Below are positions 34,198-45,472 of a DNA stretch of 64,000 nt, piece after piece. Origin of the DNA: Marthasterias glacialis (lineage: Eukaryota; Echinodermata; Asteroidea; Forcipulatida; Asteriidae). The DNA is taken from contig OU452232.1 of the NCBI GenBank assembly GCA_911728455.2, positions 1,116,001 to 1,180,000 on the forward strand, written 5' to 3'. The notes under the pieces are model-generated. The model ran no database searches and was not told the origin of the DNA. It was given only the letters and a program-made list of their open reading frames with translations. Every line of letters starts with the position of its first letter. Position 1 is the stretch's first letter. Made by a program: the position numbers and the translations under genes.

Positions 34198-34866
34198 GTG
34201 AGTACAGATCATAAACTAGCTGATTCAACTTAGCTTAATACTCTAGCTTGAGAGGCCTAGCATGTAGGTACAAATATATATTATTCATTTGTTGAAACAG
34301 TTTAATAAATTGTGATTTTTGAAATGATGAAAAAAAGGACTATTCAATAAGCACTTTTTTATTTTATAATCTTTTTGATGTAGACTTTTTGATGTGAAAA
34401 CAAAACAAGATTTCATTCAGGGAATATGAGTGTGGTGAAGAGGTTTTCAACTCAATCGTTTTTTTAGGCCTGGCTCAGATCTTGATAATTTTACTGCGAA
34501 CCAGGCCTCACCGTGTATAAACAACTAGTTCAATACACTTATGTTCCCACTCAATATACCTTCCATTTAAACCATCCAAAAACCTTTAAATTTTCTAGTC
34601 ATGTTGATCGGCTAGTAGGTTGTGGCTTAAGTTTCAAACTTGCGCGTGCCAACATGGCGTGCTCTTAATTCAATGGGCCGTGAAATTTGTGCACTATATG
34701 CTTGCAATTACCTGATGGCGCCCTCTTTTGTCTCAATTTCCCCGGGCCATGTTTATCAAACACTTTATTGTGTCTCCTTGTTTAGTGGTTTGTGCCAACT
34801 GGATTCTTAATGTTTTATAAAACAAAAATTTACTTTTTGGTCCTTGATATTTATTTCCAGATAAAA

Positions 34867-36120
34867 ATGGCATCTTCTGAACCTGCTTATGCTTCAGCTC
34901 TTGAGAAAATCATCCAAAATCAACTGGAGTGCAGTATTTGCCAAGAAGAATACACAGAACCCAAACTACTGGACTGTCACCACAGCTTCTGTAAACACTG
35001 CTTAAGTGAATACTGCAAAGATGCTGAGATGATTTCTTGTCCACTGTGTCGACAAGAGACACAACTTCCTCAGATGGGTGTTCAAGATCTCAAGACTAAC
35101 TTCGTTCTAATTGGTCTTGCATCTCAACTAGAACAGGTCAGCTCATCTGAAGAGAACAAGTTAATCTGTAAACTATGCAAACAGGAAAATAAAGCAACAC
35201 ATTTCTGCTTAGAATGCCCCATGTTTATCTGTGCAAATTGCAATGAAATGCACCAGAAAATTCCACCATCATCGAACCACAAAGTAGCTACTTTGAAAGA
35301 CATTCTTGATGGGAAGATTGCAATGAAAAAGAAGATACAGAAACGTCATCAAGAATGCCAGACTCATGAAGGTGAATTGATGAGGTTCTACTGTACAACA
35401 TGTGATGTGATGATTTGTAGAGATTGCACTGTCATAGATCACTGTAAACCACAACATAAGTATATTGACTGCAACCAAGCCTCATCCACTATAAACAGTC
35501 ATTGGCTCAACTCATGACTCCCCTTGAAGAAATCCTGAAGAAACTTGAACAATCTCAAGCAACTGTCTCAACACTGAAAGACAACCTAGACATTGCAGTT
35601 GAAAGAACCATGGTAGAGGTGAAAAAGAGAGCTGATGAGATCAGGGCTGAGGTAACAGCTCAAGAGAGTCGCATCATGGATGAAATAAAAACCATCCACA
35701 AAGATCGGAACAAGAAATTGAAGGAATATGAGCAAACAGTGAGTGTAAACTCACAGCAAATACAGCAATCACTGCAGAAAGCCAAAGATGTCAGCAAGAA
35801 TTCATCAGCTCCTGACTTCCTTGCACTCTATCCTACTATCAGTAAGGACTTGAAATTACTCAGAGGTCAAAATCAACCCACGATAGATTCTACCCTTTCC
35901 CATCTGAGATTCAATCCAGGGGTTTGTGACATCACCCTGGGTAATCTCATTGGACTAAGGTGGGAGCTGTGTTTGGAGTTTAATGATGATTTCAGCGGGG
36001 CTTGGGGTATTGATGCTTCTCTACCTGGGGATGAGGTGGCAGTGGCAGACTACTATAATCAGAGAGTGGTAATCTGTGACACTAAGGGACACAAGAAGAA
36101 AACTATCCAATCATCAGACA
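34867..36120 (+). pseudogene. TRIM-NHL copy B, exon 1, single-base frameshift
   Basis: RING, B-box 1, B-box 2 and coiled coil as in copy A. After CTCATCCAC (35489) one A present in copies A and C is missing, which shifts the frame just after B-box 2 and ends it at 35517. The correct frame resumes from the next in-frame ATG (35502) through to the GTAAGT donor (36121). All eight RING and eight B-box 2 ligands remain. If real, the change would leave a RING-B-box fragment of about 217 residues; an assembly error is the alternative. RING-B-box 1 differs much from A and C (a deletion around CLSEYCKDAEMI, KQENKATHFCLE). The ATG at 34867 follows TTTCCAGATAAAA; an in-frame upstream ATG at 34792 lies before the acceptor and was not chosen. 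Confidence 0.8.
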
Positions 36121-36430
36121 GTAAGTTCCTTACAAAGTCATTGATTTAGAGGTATAGTACTTTGTGCAAAGTTCTAACAGTGTAAAAATAAGACTTGATT
36201 TGTTATCAGGGTGACAGTCAAAGTGTGTTTCATGAGAATAATTAGCTATTCTTGTCCAATACTATAATCAAATCAGAGATTTTATCAAACAATATTTGGA
36301 TGTCATCAAATGAAATCACTAACTGAAAATGATATCTACATGTATATCAGACATGATTGCAATAGATAAAAGGAATAGTCAAAGTGCATGTCATGAAAAT
36401 GATTGATTATTGCTATTCCATTGTATTTAA

Positions 36431-37330
36431 CCCTATCAGGACCGGGCTTTTTTTGGTTGTACGGGGACCGGGGAGGGGCACATAGTGCCCCCCTCCGTCT
36501 TTTCCAAAGTGTTTGACCGATCTTGATGAAACTTGCCACAAATGTTCATTTCAACGAGTTGTACATGATGACGTCACAAAATTTCAAAAAATTGTCACTA
36601 GAGGGCGTTTTTGACTGTTTTTTGCCCATTTTTGGTCAAAAATCGTGTTTTTGCCATAACTTCTGTAATTTTTGGCTGAATGTTTTGAAACCTGGCAAAC
36701 TTGTACATTTTAACAAGGTAAATATAATTTGAACCTAATTTAGTCACTGGAGTTATCTTTAGGGGGCATAATAATTCATTAATTTATCCCATTTTCGGGA
36801 AAAAATGTTGTTTTTGCATTTTGTTCTCTTAATAATCAAAATGGCCGCCGCCAAGGGCCCAGGGAGAAATGATAGGGCTTGATTGACAAATCTGAACATT
36901 TTTTGGGTCTGAAAAGTAATAAATTAGCTGGTTGAAAATGTTCCATTGTTAAAAAACTTGATATAGTTTGACCCCCTAATTACAGGCTGAAAACACAAAA
37001 TCCAAGACGGCCGCCAAAAATGGCAGCCATTTTAAATTCCAGAAAACCATTTCAGACTATCACGTGACTCACCACTATCACTTTTCTGGCAAAAAAACAT
37101 AAAATAAGTGGAAATTATGTCCAAAAAGTTTTAAAAATCACTAAAAAAACAGTAAAATCGTGTGACCCAAGGTCAAACAAATGGTTGCCATGGCAACAGA
37201 TAACCCCCCGGTATCAATTATTTTTTGCCAATATGATCCTAGATATGTTTTAGGAAAAGTCAGATAATTTCGCAGTGATCAGACAAAGCGTTCAAAAGTT
37301 ATGGGGAAAAAATTGGTAGGGGGGGCACAT

Positions 37331-37365
<35 letters not shown>

Positions 37366-37375
37366 CCTGATAGGG
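36431..37375 (+). mobile_element. piggyBac-type MITE, intron of TRIM B
   Basis: Same TIR (CCCTATCAGGACCGGG) and TTAA flanks (36427-36430, 37376-37379) and same intron site as in copy A. Only scattered differences from the A copy. Confidence 0.85.
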
Positions 37376-37562
37376 TTAAAACAAGTGAAATATGAAATAA
37401 ACAAAGTAAAAATGCCTTTAATGACTTGTGAAAAAAAATTATTTAAAGAATAATTCCTTTTTAATTTTTTTGTAATAAGCAACTTAAACTGGTCATAGGT
37501 ATTAATTTGAATGTGAATCATCATTGTAATGAGTTATATCCATTTACTCATTTGTTTTCCAG

Positions 37563-38179
37563 ACCCATTGGCTGTTGCAGCATTCCAGAATCAGTTAGTG
37601 GTTGTATATAGAACCAACTCTGTCAAGATGTACAATAAGAATGGCACAAAGGGATTTGATTTCTACACAGTGCCTCATAGTGAAGTGGGCAAGACAGCAG
37701 TAAACCTCCAGAGTGTAGCAGTCATGAAGGATACAATCATTGTGGGTGATGTGAAGAGGTCAGTTATAACTAAACACAGCTCCAGTGATGGTTCACTCAT
37801 AGACACTGTTTCAGTTAAGACTAAACCTTGGTTCTTGGCCATTGACAGCAAGGATAGAGTTGTAGTCAGTGGTTGGAACCAACAACAAGTGGACATTGTT
37901 GATGACAATGGTGCTACACTAATCACCATCAAACCAACCATCAATGGTCAGCAAGTTGAATACTGCAGTGGTGTATGCTGTGACAGCTCAGCTATCTACA
38001 TTGCAGTGTGGAATGGGGATCTCAACACTGGTCATATTCATCAGTATGACACTGAGGGTAGATTTCTCAGCTGTATTGCTCAGGGTCTGTACTGGCCATA
38101 TGGAATCTCATTGACATCAGATGGGCAGCAGCTGTCAGTGGCAGACTGCAAATCAGTGAAGATTTATAACAAGGTGTAA
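37563..38179 (+). pseudogene. TRIM-NHL copy B, exon 2 (propeller blades 2-6, open)
   Basis: The acceptor CTCATTTGTTTTCCAG, phase and blade layout are identical to copy A, and the frame is fully open to TAA. It is classed with the pseudogene only because of the exon 1 frameshift. Relative to A the replacements are DG to YR, T..HS to N..QS, GLN to GWN, QYCRG to EYCSG, SNGS to WNGDL (one codon longer), YDPCR to YWPYG, and A to S and T to K in the last blade. Almost no silent changes are seen. Confidence 0.85.
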
Positions 38180-38476
38180 TGTTATCCAATAATTAGGATA
38201 CTGGTCAAATATTGTCTTGTCAAGATACAAATGCTACAAGTACATGTACAACATGTACATTGACATGAAATGACCACAATGTGTCAATACTTCTCAATAG
38301 AATTCAATTCCCAAAAGATGTGTGTTATTCATTCTTTCATTCAAACCTTAATCTAATCAGTTTCATATTTATGTAAAAAACTCACTGTAAGTTCAATTGT
38401 CCAATAATTTCAGTAAAAGAAACAATATTTTTGTATCAAACCTAAATGTAATTAACGTTATATTTATATGTATTAA

Positions 38477-39222
38477 TCCTATCAGAACCGGGGAGCACAA
38501 TGTGCCCCCCCTACCAATTTTTTCCCGTAACTTTTCATTGCTTAAATTGATCACCGCGAAATTTATTGACTTTTCCCAAAATATATTGAGGATCAAATTG
38601 GCATAAAATACATGATATCGGGGCTTAGCGTTGCCATGACAACCATTGGTTTGACCTTGGGTCACACGATTTTACTGTTTTTGAGTGATTTTTTTTACAT
38701 TTTTTGAACATAATTTCCACTTTTTTTTAATTTCTTTGCCAGAAAAGGGATAGCGCTGAGTCACCTGAAAGTTTGATATGGTTTTGGGAATTCAAAATGG
38801 CCGCCATTTTTAGCGGCCATCTTGGATTTTCTGTTTTCAGCCTGTAATTAAGGGGTCAAATTTTATCAAGTTTTTTAACAATAGAATTCTTAACATGCTA
38901 ATTTCTTACTTTTCAGAACCAAGCCTTATTATTTTTCCCTGGGTTCTTGGCAGCGGCCATTTTGGTTTTTAAGTGAAAAAAACTTTTCCCCGAAAATGGG
39001 ATAAATTAATGGATTAAAACATACCCAAAGGTGACTCCAGTGACTAAATTAGGTTCGAGTTATATTGATGGGGAAAACACAATTTCTAGTGACGGTTTTT
39101 TGAAATTTGTTTATGTTATCATGTAGACTTGGTGAAATAAAAAACTTGTGGTAAGTTTTTTCAAAATCGGTCGATTGCTTTGCAAAATACGAAGGGGTGC
39201 AAAAAGCCCGGTCCTAATAGGG
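38477..39222 (-). mobile_element. piggyBac-type MITE downstream of TRIM B, inverted
   Basis: TTAA flanks at 38473-38476 and 39223-39226. Ends TCCTATCAGAACCGGGG and CCCGGTCCTAATAGGG. Orthologous to the element at 14961. Confidence 0.8.
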
Positions 39223-39226
39223 TTAA

Positions 39227-40395
39227 GTGATTGTTGATTTGGTATTTCAAATTATAAAACTGTTGTCACAGATTCAATTTATTAAGTTGGTTCTTTTTAA
39301 AAAAATTTCACTTGTACGTTTCATTGTCACAATCAATTATTTAAAAAAAAAAAAAAGGAAAATCACAAACTTGTACAAAAATCAACTCATTCATGATGAT
39401 GTTTTCAGTAAACTGAAACCTGAAAACAGTATTAAAATAAACCTGTGACAATTTTACCAAGTTTGATGATAAATGTTATTAATAAGCAATTTTAATTTGA
39501 TTTATTTGTTGACATGGATTTGATACACACTGTATTTACTTTGATTTGGCATGTCAAAATAAGAGCACAGTGTTCAGAAAACCAGTTTCTCTCAAATGGA
39601 AGTATTTCGAAAAGGAATATTTCTCAGGACACTAACATGTAAAATTGTTCCATTTAATACTTTCCTGACAGAATCAATCATGTATCATACCATTTTAAAA
39701 ACAAAATGGCTTAACATCAGAATCCAAAATCAGTGAGAGTGTAAAAATTACTGGCATGTTTATTCAAATAAATGTTGAAATTAAAATTGTACCAATTGTT
39801 ATTTTCCTGGCAGTATGAATCATGTATCATACATTTAAAGGAAGTTGTCACACATCAAAATCTAGAAATAGTGACAGTGTAAAAGTTATTGGCATTGTGT
39901 AATAGAGGCCATGAACATTTCAATAAGTGTACAGTATGTAAACCTTGATACATGTTGGATGGTTGCAGCAGGAGATTTTTAAGATGATGGTGGCAGCAGA
40001 CACAACGTTCCTTTTGGACAATTCCTATCATGCGCGCTCATGCTCAGTACTGTGTTGTTCTGAGCGTGCATGCTACTGGTAAGAGCTGTAAAGAAGGACC
40101 ATTCCAAAGTCTCCTGTTAGTACAGGATACTCAATTTCAACCAACATTTGTTTTCACCTAATGTTGACAACAAGAACAAACATGTACATCTATGTATTAA
40201 GATTGACTTGGTTAATATAAAGGGGTTTACCTTATCAATACTTAAAGTTTGTTTTTGTATTGTCTAAACAGTGATAAGTGACACTTTACTAGATTGTAGC
40301 TCCATTAAGCAAATTGAACACTTTCAAAGTGTAGTCACTGATCGCACAAATGTAAATGTGGGATTCAACTCTTCAGTTTTAAGCGTGTGTAACCA
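39227..40395. other. Conserved non-coding tract downstream of TRIM B
   Basis: Parallel to 15724-17585 but without the 657-bp insertion; the empty site GCATGTTTATTC is at about 39756. No gene seen. Confidence 0.5.
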
Positions 40396-40545
40396 GAAAC
40401 ATTGGATTCTGATTCAATAAACACTGTTGGCAACTGTGGAGTAGGTTTGCCCTTGTAGATACAATTAATAGTCTGATCATGGTGTGGGAAAAAGTAGAAC
40501 TAGAAACATTGGATTCTGATTCAATAAACACTATTGTTTACAGAG
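40396..40545. repeat. ~106-bp minisatellite, unit B (about 1.4 repeats)
   Basis: ACATTGGATTCTGATTCAAT occurs at about 40399 and 40506 only. This is the shortest allele of the array found at 17586 and 55147. Confidence 0.85.
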
Positions 40546-41340
40546 TTGATGAGATATCTGATGTCATAACTTCATAATGGTCTAAGGTACATCGTTGTAA
40601 GCATTCAGGTTACATTACAACATTCCTATATCTTCATTTGATTTTTCCATTTGTTATTATTCATTATTCTCCCAACTATCTAGCTGTGCATTTATATTAA
40701 GGAACAGGTGTACAATATGATCAAGTGATACAAATACTGCATGTCAGTTTGCTATTTGACCTAAAGTGGGAATCAATTTAAATTGTATGAAATAACCAAG
40801 AATGTTTCTGTAGTTAGCTCATTTATATAACATGTTGTTTAATTGGAGTTTTGCAGTAAGTTGGATCTGTATATAATTAAGATCGACATTACAGTGTTTT
40901 ATTGCTCATGTAGACTTGTATTGATTAATACTACTCTGTCTCTAAATATTGTATTAATATTTCTGTCAAGTGAAGATTGATTCCACTAACTCTTTCCCTC
41001 ATTCAATTTCCTTGTCTTGTAAAAAGTAAGTTTAGAGATATTTCCACATAGTTTATGGACTAGGAAGATCTTCTCATATAAAGTGAAAACAAATCCAATC
41101 AAACCTTCAAATTACTGCAACTTCAAATCATTTTTTTACTTTTTATTGTCACTGTTACAAAATTGTTAAAAATAATGGCTTGTAAAAGATTGTATATGAA
41201 AATACATAAACTTAAAAAAGAAATAAACTTATTTGAAAAACAAATGTAATGGCAAATCTGAAAAAGGTTCTCCTCATTGTGTTAAAAATGGTAAATTTTA
41301 TGTTGTATTATTTTGGTTTTGACATTACATGTACAACCAT
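40546..41340. other. Conserved non-coding spacer, unit B
   Basis: Parallel to 17949-18700 and 55960-56720. No gene. Confidence 0.45.
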
Positions 41341-41344
41341 GTGT

Positions 41345-42400
41345 GATAAGCACTGTATATTCAAGTCCTACTGAACATCCTCAGGAATACTAACTACTCA
41401 GGTCGGATTCGAACCCTCTATCTCTGCATTTTAGATCAGATGTCTGAACCACCCAGTGACTAGAAGCCAGTTTGAACCCTGTAATAAGCAGTGGATACCG
41501 TATACATTGAATACATGTAATAATAGACCGATTGCGCGGTCTACGTCACGTGACCCCTGTTGGGTATAAAATGTAAACACACATGTAATCCTCCGTAGGA
41601 AAGGGTGGTACGGTACACGATGATTAATGTATTTAATTTATTCGATCGAGGCTTTTCTTGCTCAAAATCTATGAAATATTCCAGAGTTTGTACCAGATAC
41701 CTTCAAGTGGCTGAATAAAGCCCGGTAAGGACAGTTAAGTAAGGACAATAAAGCCAGCAAGTCTTGAAAATTGTAAAAGTACTGTATAAATGTGCATGGT
41801 GTGTACAGTGCACGACGGAACGTTATGCTAGACGATCGCGATCACCACACACTTTTCAACACAAAAATTACAAAGTTATGAAGCTAAAATCCTCCAAAGA
41901 AATTGCTTTCCAAAACTGTGTGATTCCTTTGCCTATTTGAAATTCTGCAAGGCTAGGTATAAATGCTCACTTTTCCAACATTCTTTACCCTTTTTTTTTA
42001 CAGTGATTCAGGCCAACATTACAAACAAAATAAAACACGGGTGGCTACATAGTCATCTGACGCCAGTAGTGCATGGCTAAAAAAACCTCTTTTTAGTAGA
42101 ATCCTGTTAAATTATGAAACAGAGATGTGATTTTAATTAATGCAACAACATACTACTTTAAATAAAGGGGCTGATTTACTAATTCATCGCTTAACGAAAG
42201 AAAAATCAACTGTTTTCGAACTTACACATATCTCTACACATCTCTTTACACATATTTTTTCATCAGCTGTTTGACGTCATACCCGATAGGGGGTCACGTG
42301 ACCGCATGTAAACATTGTTGCGCAATCGGTCTATTGCATCCAGGAAAAAGACTATTATTTTGGTTAGACCTTTACACTGATGTGTGATAAGCACTTTATA
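41345..42400 (-). repeat. tRNA-derived SINE, unit B copy, split by a DNA element
   Basis: SINE sequence as at 18710 runs to 41524 and resumes at 42333; the 808 bp between are the inserted element listed next. Box B GGGTTCGAATCC lies at about 41405-41416 on the minus strand. Confidence 0.65.
41525..42332. mobile_element. Unit-B-specific 808-bp TIR element
   Basis: Ends AGACCGATTGCGC and GCGCAATCGGTCT are inverted repeats. Further inward, GTCACGTGACC pairs with its inverse near 42290. The site is AT-duplicated (41523-41524, 42333-42334); units A and C show the uninterrupted GTAATAATTGCATCC. No transposase frame. A 2-bp duplication would fit a Tc1/mariner-like or related group, but AT rather than TA leaves the class open. 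Confidence 0.8.
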
Positions 42401-42575
42401 CTGAGTGCTTTCAGAGTCTTGTGAGAAAACACAAAAAAGACTTCAACAAAAGGAAGACTTCTAGACACAAGATGTTTACCTCATGAATTCTGTTATGAAC
42501 ATGGTGTAAGTGTCATCATGTCTATCAGTTTCACTTTCACATCATCTTCCTCTTTCTCATCTTTGTTCTTTACAG

Positions 42576-42683
42576 AAGGAGAACTCAAGTCTAGTTCAGC
42601 ATCTTGAGGATGAGGAGTGTGGTAGTCTCAAGCTGAAGCAGATGATGTCACTGCTGGAGCATGAACTAGACTAAAGAAATCAG
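42576..42683 (+). pseudogene. Coiled-coil exon, unit B copy (stop at codon 33)
   Basis: Same 108-nt, phase 0-0 exon with TTCTTTACAG acceptor and CAG|GTATGAG donor. Codon 33 is TAA as at 3940 and 19126. Confidence 0.45.
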
Positions 42684-42952
42684 GTATGAGATGAGAGGAA
42701 CCATTTGGTGTGTCTCAGAAGAAAGAAAATATGAGTTTAGACAAATCCACTGCCAATTATAAAACTGCTGCCGAGAGTATTGCTGGAAAATACTCTGTGA
42801 GCAAAAATAGAGTGAGACAAGGTCCAAGTTGATTCAAGCCAAATTGCTGTGCTTACTACAGCTTAATGTTAATGTTATTAACAATCAAGAAGACTTGTGC
42901 ATTCTAAGTTAATTTGAAGTATTGAGACAAGAATTACTTGCTTTGGTTACAG

Positions 42953-43006
42953 TGAACAGCGGATTAGAACAGAACTTCTTGCTGTCCTCTATTCCCTCAA
43001 GCTTTG
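42953..43006 (+). pseudogene. Possible small phase 1-1 exon before the EGF exon, donor lost
   Basis: TTTGGTTACAG acceptor, then 54 nt open in the phase-1 frame (NSGLEQNFLLSSIPSSF). The unit C copy (57563-57616) ends in a normal GTAATT donor, whereas here the first G of that donor is T (TTAATT). If the exon is real, splicing at this site is lost in unit B. Confidence 0.3.
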
Positions 43007-43152
43007 TTAATTCATGTTGTTGTCAAGGATTATCAAATAGTAATAATTTGTTAGAATTGTCTGATATTAACACAATAACAATTGATAAACCACCCTGTGT
43101 TGGTAAATTTTCTCTATATTAAATCTGCAACAATTATCCATACACAAGTTGT

Positions 43153-43306
43153 GTAGACCCAGTAACTGGGGCGCTGTACTCCTTTTTTTAAATTGTGACT
43201 TAGACAGTCGTACTAGCACCCCAGAGAAGCATGGTGTTACTCGCTTTGATGAACGCTATGATTTGCTATGACGGTGTGGTACCCTGTTCCCAAAAATTGC
43301 CCACAG
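43153..43306. mobile_element. Left end of the GTAGACCCAG-TIR element, truncated by deletion
   Basis: Matches 57806-57955 and then jumps to sequence equivalent to about 59270 in unit C. Roughly 1.3 kb including the rest of the element is missing in unit B. Confidence 0.65.
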
Positions 43307-43487
43307 GCATTGAAAATCAGCTTAAAAACCTTTGGCACAAAGAGCAACTTTGACAGGCAACTTGGAGGCAACCAACAGGACAGCATTCAAAAGAAACACT
43401 TCAGTTGCTCAAGAGTGTCTTACAATCTCTAATCAAATAATAGACACATGAAATGTAAATGTACTGCCTGGATTTCTTTGATTACAG

Positions 43488-43586
43488 TTGTTGATTGCGT
43501 CGTCCCATGTGAGAATAATGGCCAGTGTGTGGATGGAGTTTGCATGTGTACTGATGGATTGGATGGTAACTTATGTGAGATGAGAG
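43488..43586 (+). CDS. EGF-like exon of a secreted EGF/VWC protein, unit B
   Basis: 99-nt phase 1-1 exon (TGATTACAG acceptor, GAGAG|GTAAGC donor) encoding VDCVVPCENNGQCVDGVCMC followed by TDGLDGNLCEMR. The six cysteines are spaced as in a compact EGF-like domain. Phase 1-1 is the usual phase of shuffled extracellular modules. It is followed in the same frame by the exons at 43795 and 44134. No signal-peptide exon was identified, so the protein start is unknown. Confidence 0.75.
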
Positions 43587-43794
43587 GTAAGCAAATAAGA
43601 GCCCAATACAGAATGCTGATTAAAGTAGAGATACTCCAGCCATTGGCAAATAACAAAACAATCTCATGTGAATATTTCAACACTATAGTATAGTCCCCTT
43701 TCAGGTTTTACGTTATTTATAATATTAGTAAGACCATTCATTTTATTGTATTGATGGTCAAATGCATTATACCACGTCTTTGTTTCTGCACCAG

Positions 43795-43920
43795 GATTGC
43801 CAGTAGCTGGCTGGTGTGGCTTTATTTTAACTAAGTACCCTGGTAATTTTGTGTATCAATCTGCAAGCAGACCTGTCGGCATCTGGCCAAAGTTTCACTG
43901 GGCTGTTTGTGATTGGTCAG
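43795..43920 (+). CDS. Middle exon of the EGF/VWC protein, unit B
   Basis: 126-nt phase 1-1 exon (CTGCACCAG acceptor, TCAG|GTAAGT donor) encoding GLPVAGWCGFILTKYPGNFV followed by a Trp-rich part (SRPVGIWPKFHWAVCDWSG). It has two Cys and several Trp and Gly, with no domain recognised. The unit C copy is nearly identical, which supports it as an exon. Confidence 0.65.
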
Positions 43921-44133
43921 GTAAGTTGTTTGGGTCGAATAAATTAAGGTGTTATGGTGCAAAAATTTTGTCACAGGTAAAATTCACTCCTAAACAGAAG
44001 CACAGTAAACATCTGTGAACTTTGCTAAACTACATGTCGAAAGTCATTCTTAAAGTAATTCAAACAATAGTTAAAAAATTAGATTAATCCTTAGTCTTTA
44101 ATTGAACTTATTAAACTGTGTTGTAATGTTTAG

Positions 44134-44301
44134 GTTGTAGCAACAATGGCATTGGATACAGGAATGGTGTAGTCTTGACTGCATTCAACTGTGATGAATG
44201 TGTGTGTATCTATGGGGATGTTGTATGTGAACCAGCTAGCTGTAATACAGAATGTTATGATCCATATCAACCACCAGGAGAATGTTGTCCAATATGTGAA
44301 G
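44134..44301 (+). CDS. VWC-domain exon, unit B
   Basis: 168-nt phase 1-1 exon (ATGTTTAG acceptor, GAAG|GTAAAT donor). The peptide has the C.C..G.VVC / C....CY......PGECCPICEG pattern of a von Willebrand factor type C domain (CVCIYGDVVCEPASCNTECY, then PPGECCPICEG). VWC domains in chordin/CCN/kielin-type proteins bind BMP-family ligands, but no ligand can be inferred here. Open throughout. Confidence 0.8.
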
Positions 44302-45395
44302 GTAAATCAGTTCAATTTGGGAAAGTTTATTTGACTGAGTAACATACATTCCCAACAGGAAGATACTTGATTGAGTTCCTTCTGTGGAATGTGTGGTCCC
44401 TCAAGTCAAAGGTTAATTGAATCAGTTTGTAAAGGAGAGACAACTAAGGATATGTTGATTGTGTGATTTGTGTTCTTAAATTGAAATTGTCGTTTTTATC
44501 CTGTCATTTTACTTCTGCTTTTGTATGTTATATCAAGTTACATTTTACTCTTGCCATTGTACTCTTGCAAACACTTTTCATTGTTAATGTATATTGCATC
44601 ATTTCTACTCACATTATGATGTTTCTTGTGCATTTTGGAGTTTTCATGATATAGTGTGCGTGCAATTTGTTGTCACATTATCTTTGTTGTAAATTGATTT
44701 GAATTTATATCTTGTGCACATTTTGGTTCAAATTGTCATTGGCATTGAAATTGAAAGTTCAATTGGTACTTTGTCTCATTAATGCTCAGGTATTCATTAG
44801 TATTTGTCATTTGATCTTTTGCAGTTTTAGTCAAATCTTTTAAGTTTATTTTTTGTTGTGGTGACACAACTCTTGTTCGTTTGACAGATTGATTGTATTT
44901 GGGTCAAGTGATAAGAGATAGAGAAACAATCCATCCTGTATTAGCTCCTTGTAGAGCCTGTAATTGAAGGGAAAGCTTGCTTCATTACAAGATCACAATC
45001 CATTGTCCTTAAGCAGTTTACTTGGTGACATCATGCCGGAATTTTCTTTGGCAGATTACAGATGGCATGAAAACCCACTTTTTGTAACCTCATGTAATTT
45101 CATTGTGGAGTGTGCACAGGGCATGCACTCACCGTGTAACGTTTCGTTTCCCCTATACATACATGGACATAGGGTACTGAAATTTAGGCTCTAAATTTCC
45201 CTGTTTCTGGAGGCTTTTGTGCCATTTTCAATTCCAGACCTTTTGTTGTGAACTGTCTCTGAATAATTCAGGTGAAATCACTGTTTTACTTTTTTTTTGC
45301 TTAATATTGGAAGAAATAATACAAGATCGTTACTGATTAATCAAGCTTACCATTTAATAAAGTGATAATAACAAGTTTACTTTTTAAATTTACAG

Positions 45396-45454
45396 AAATT
45401 CCAGAAGACCCCAAGCTCTGCTACAAGAGAAACACCAGTGATCAGGTCAAGTAA
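45396..45454 (+). CDS. Terminal coding exon of the EGF/VWC protein, unit B
   Basis: TTTACAG acceptor in phase 1. Reads (E)IPEDPKLCYKRNTSDQVK then TAA. The exon continues as 3' UTR to AAGAAG|GTAAGT at 45472. It differs from the copies at 30890 and 61361 at the first two codons (IP against SE). The preceding intron is about 1.1 kb and holds nothing recognised. Confidence 0.55.
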
Positions 45455-45472
45455 GACAAGCCTACCAAGAAG

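Noticed and set aside
34792-34866. Upstream in-frame ATG (MPTGFLMFYK...) as the start of TRIM copy B
   Set aside because: It lies before the TTTCCAG acceptor conserved in all three copies, has no counterpart in A and C, and the ATAAAATGGCATCTTC start is conserved.
43429-43683. Minus-strand frame opposite the EGF exon
   Set aside because: Antisense shadow of a well-supported EGF exon with correct splice sites.
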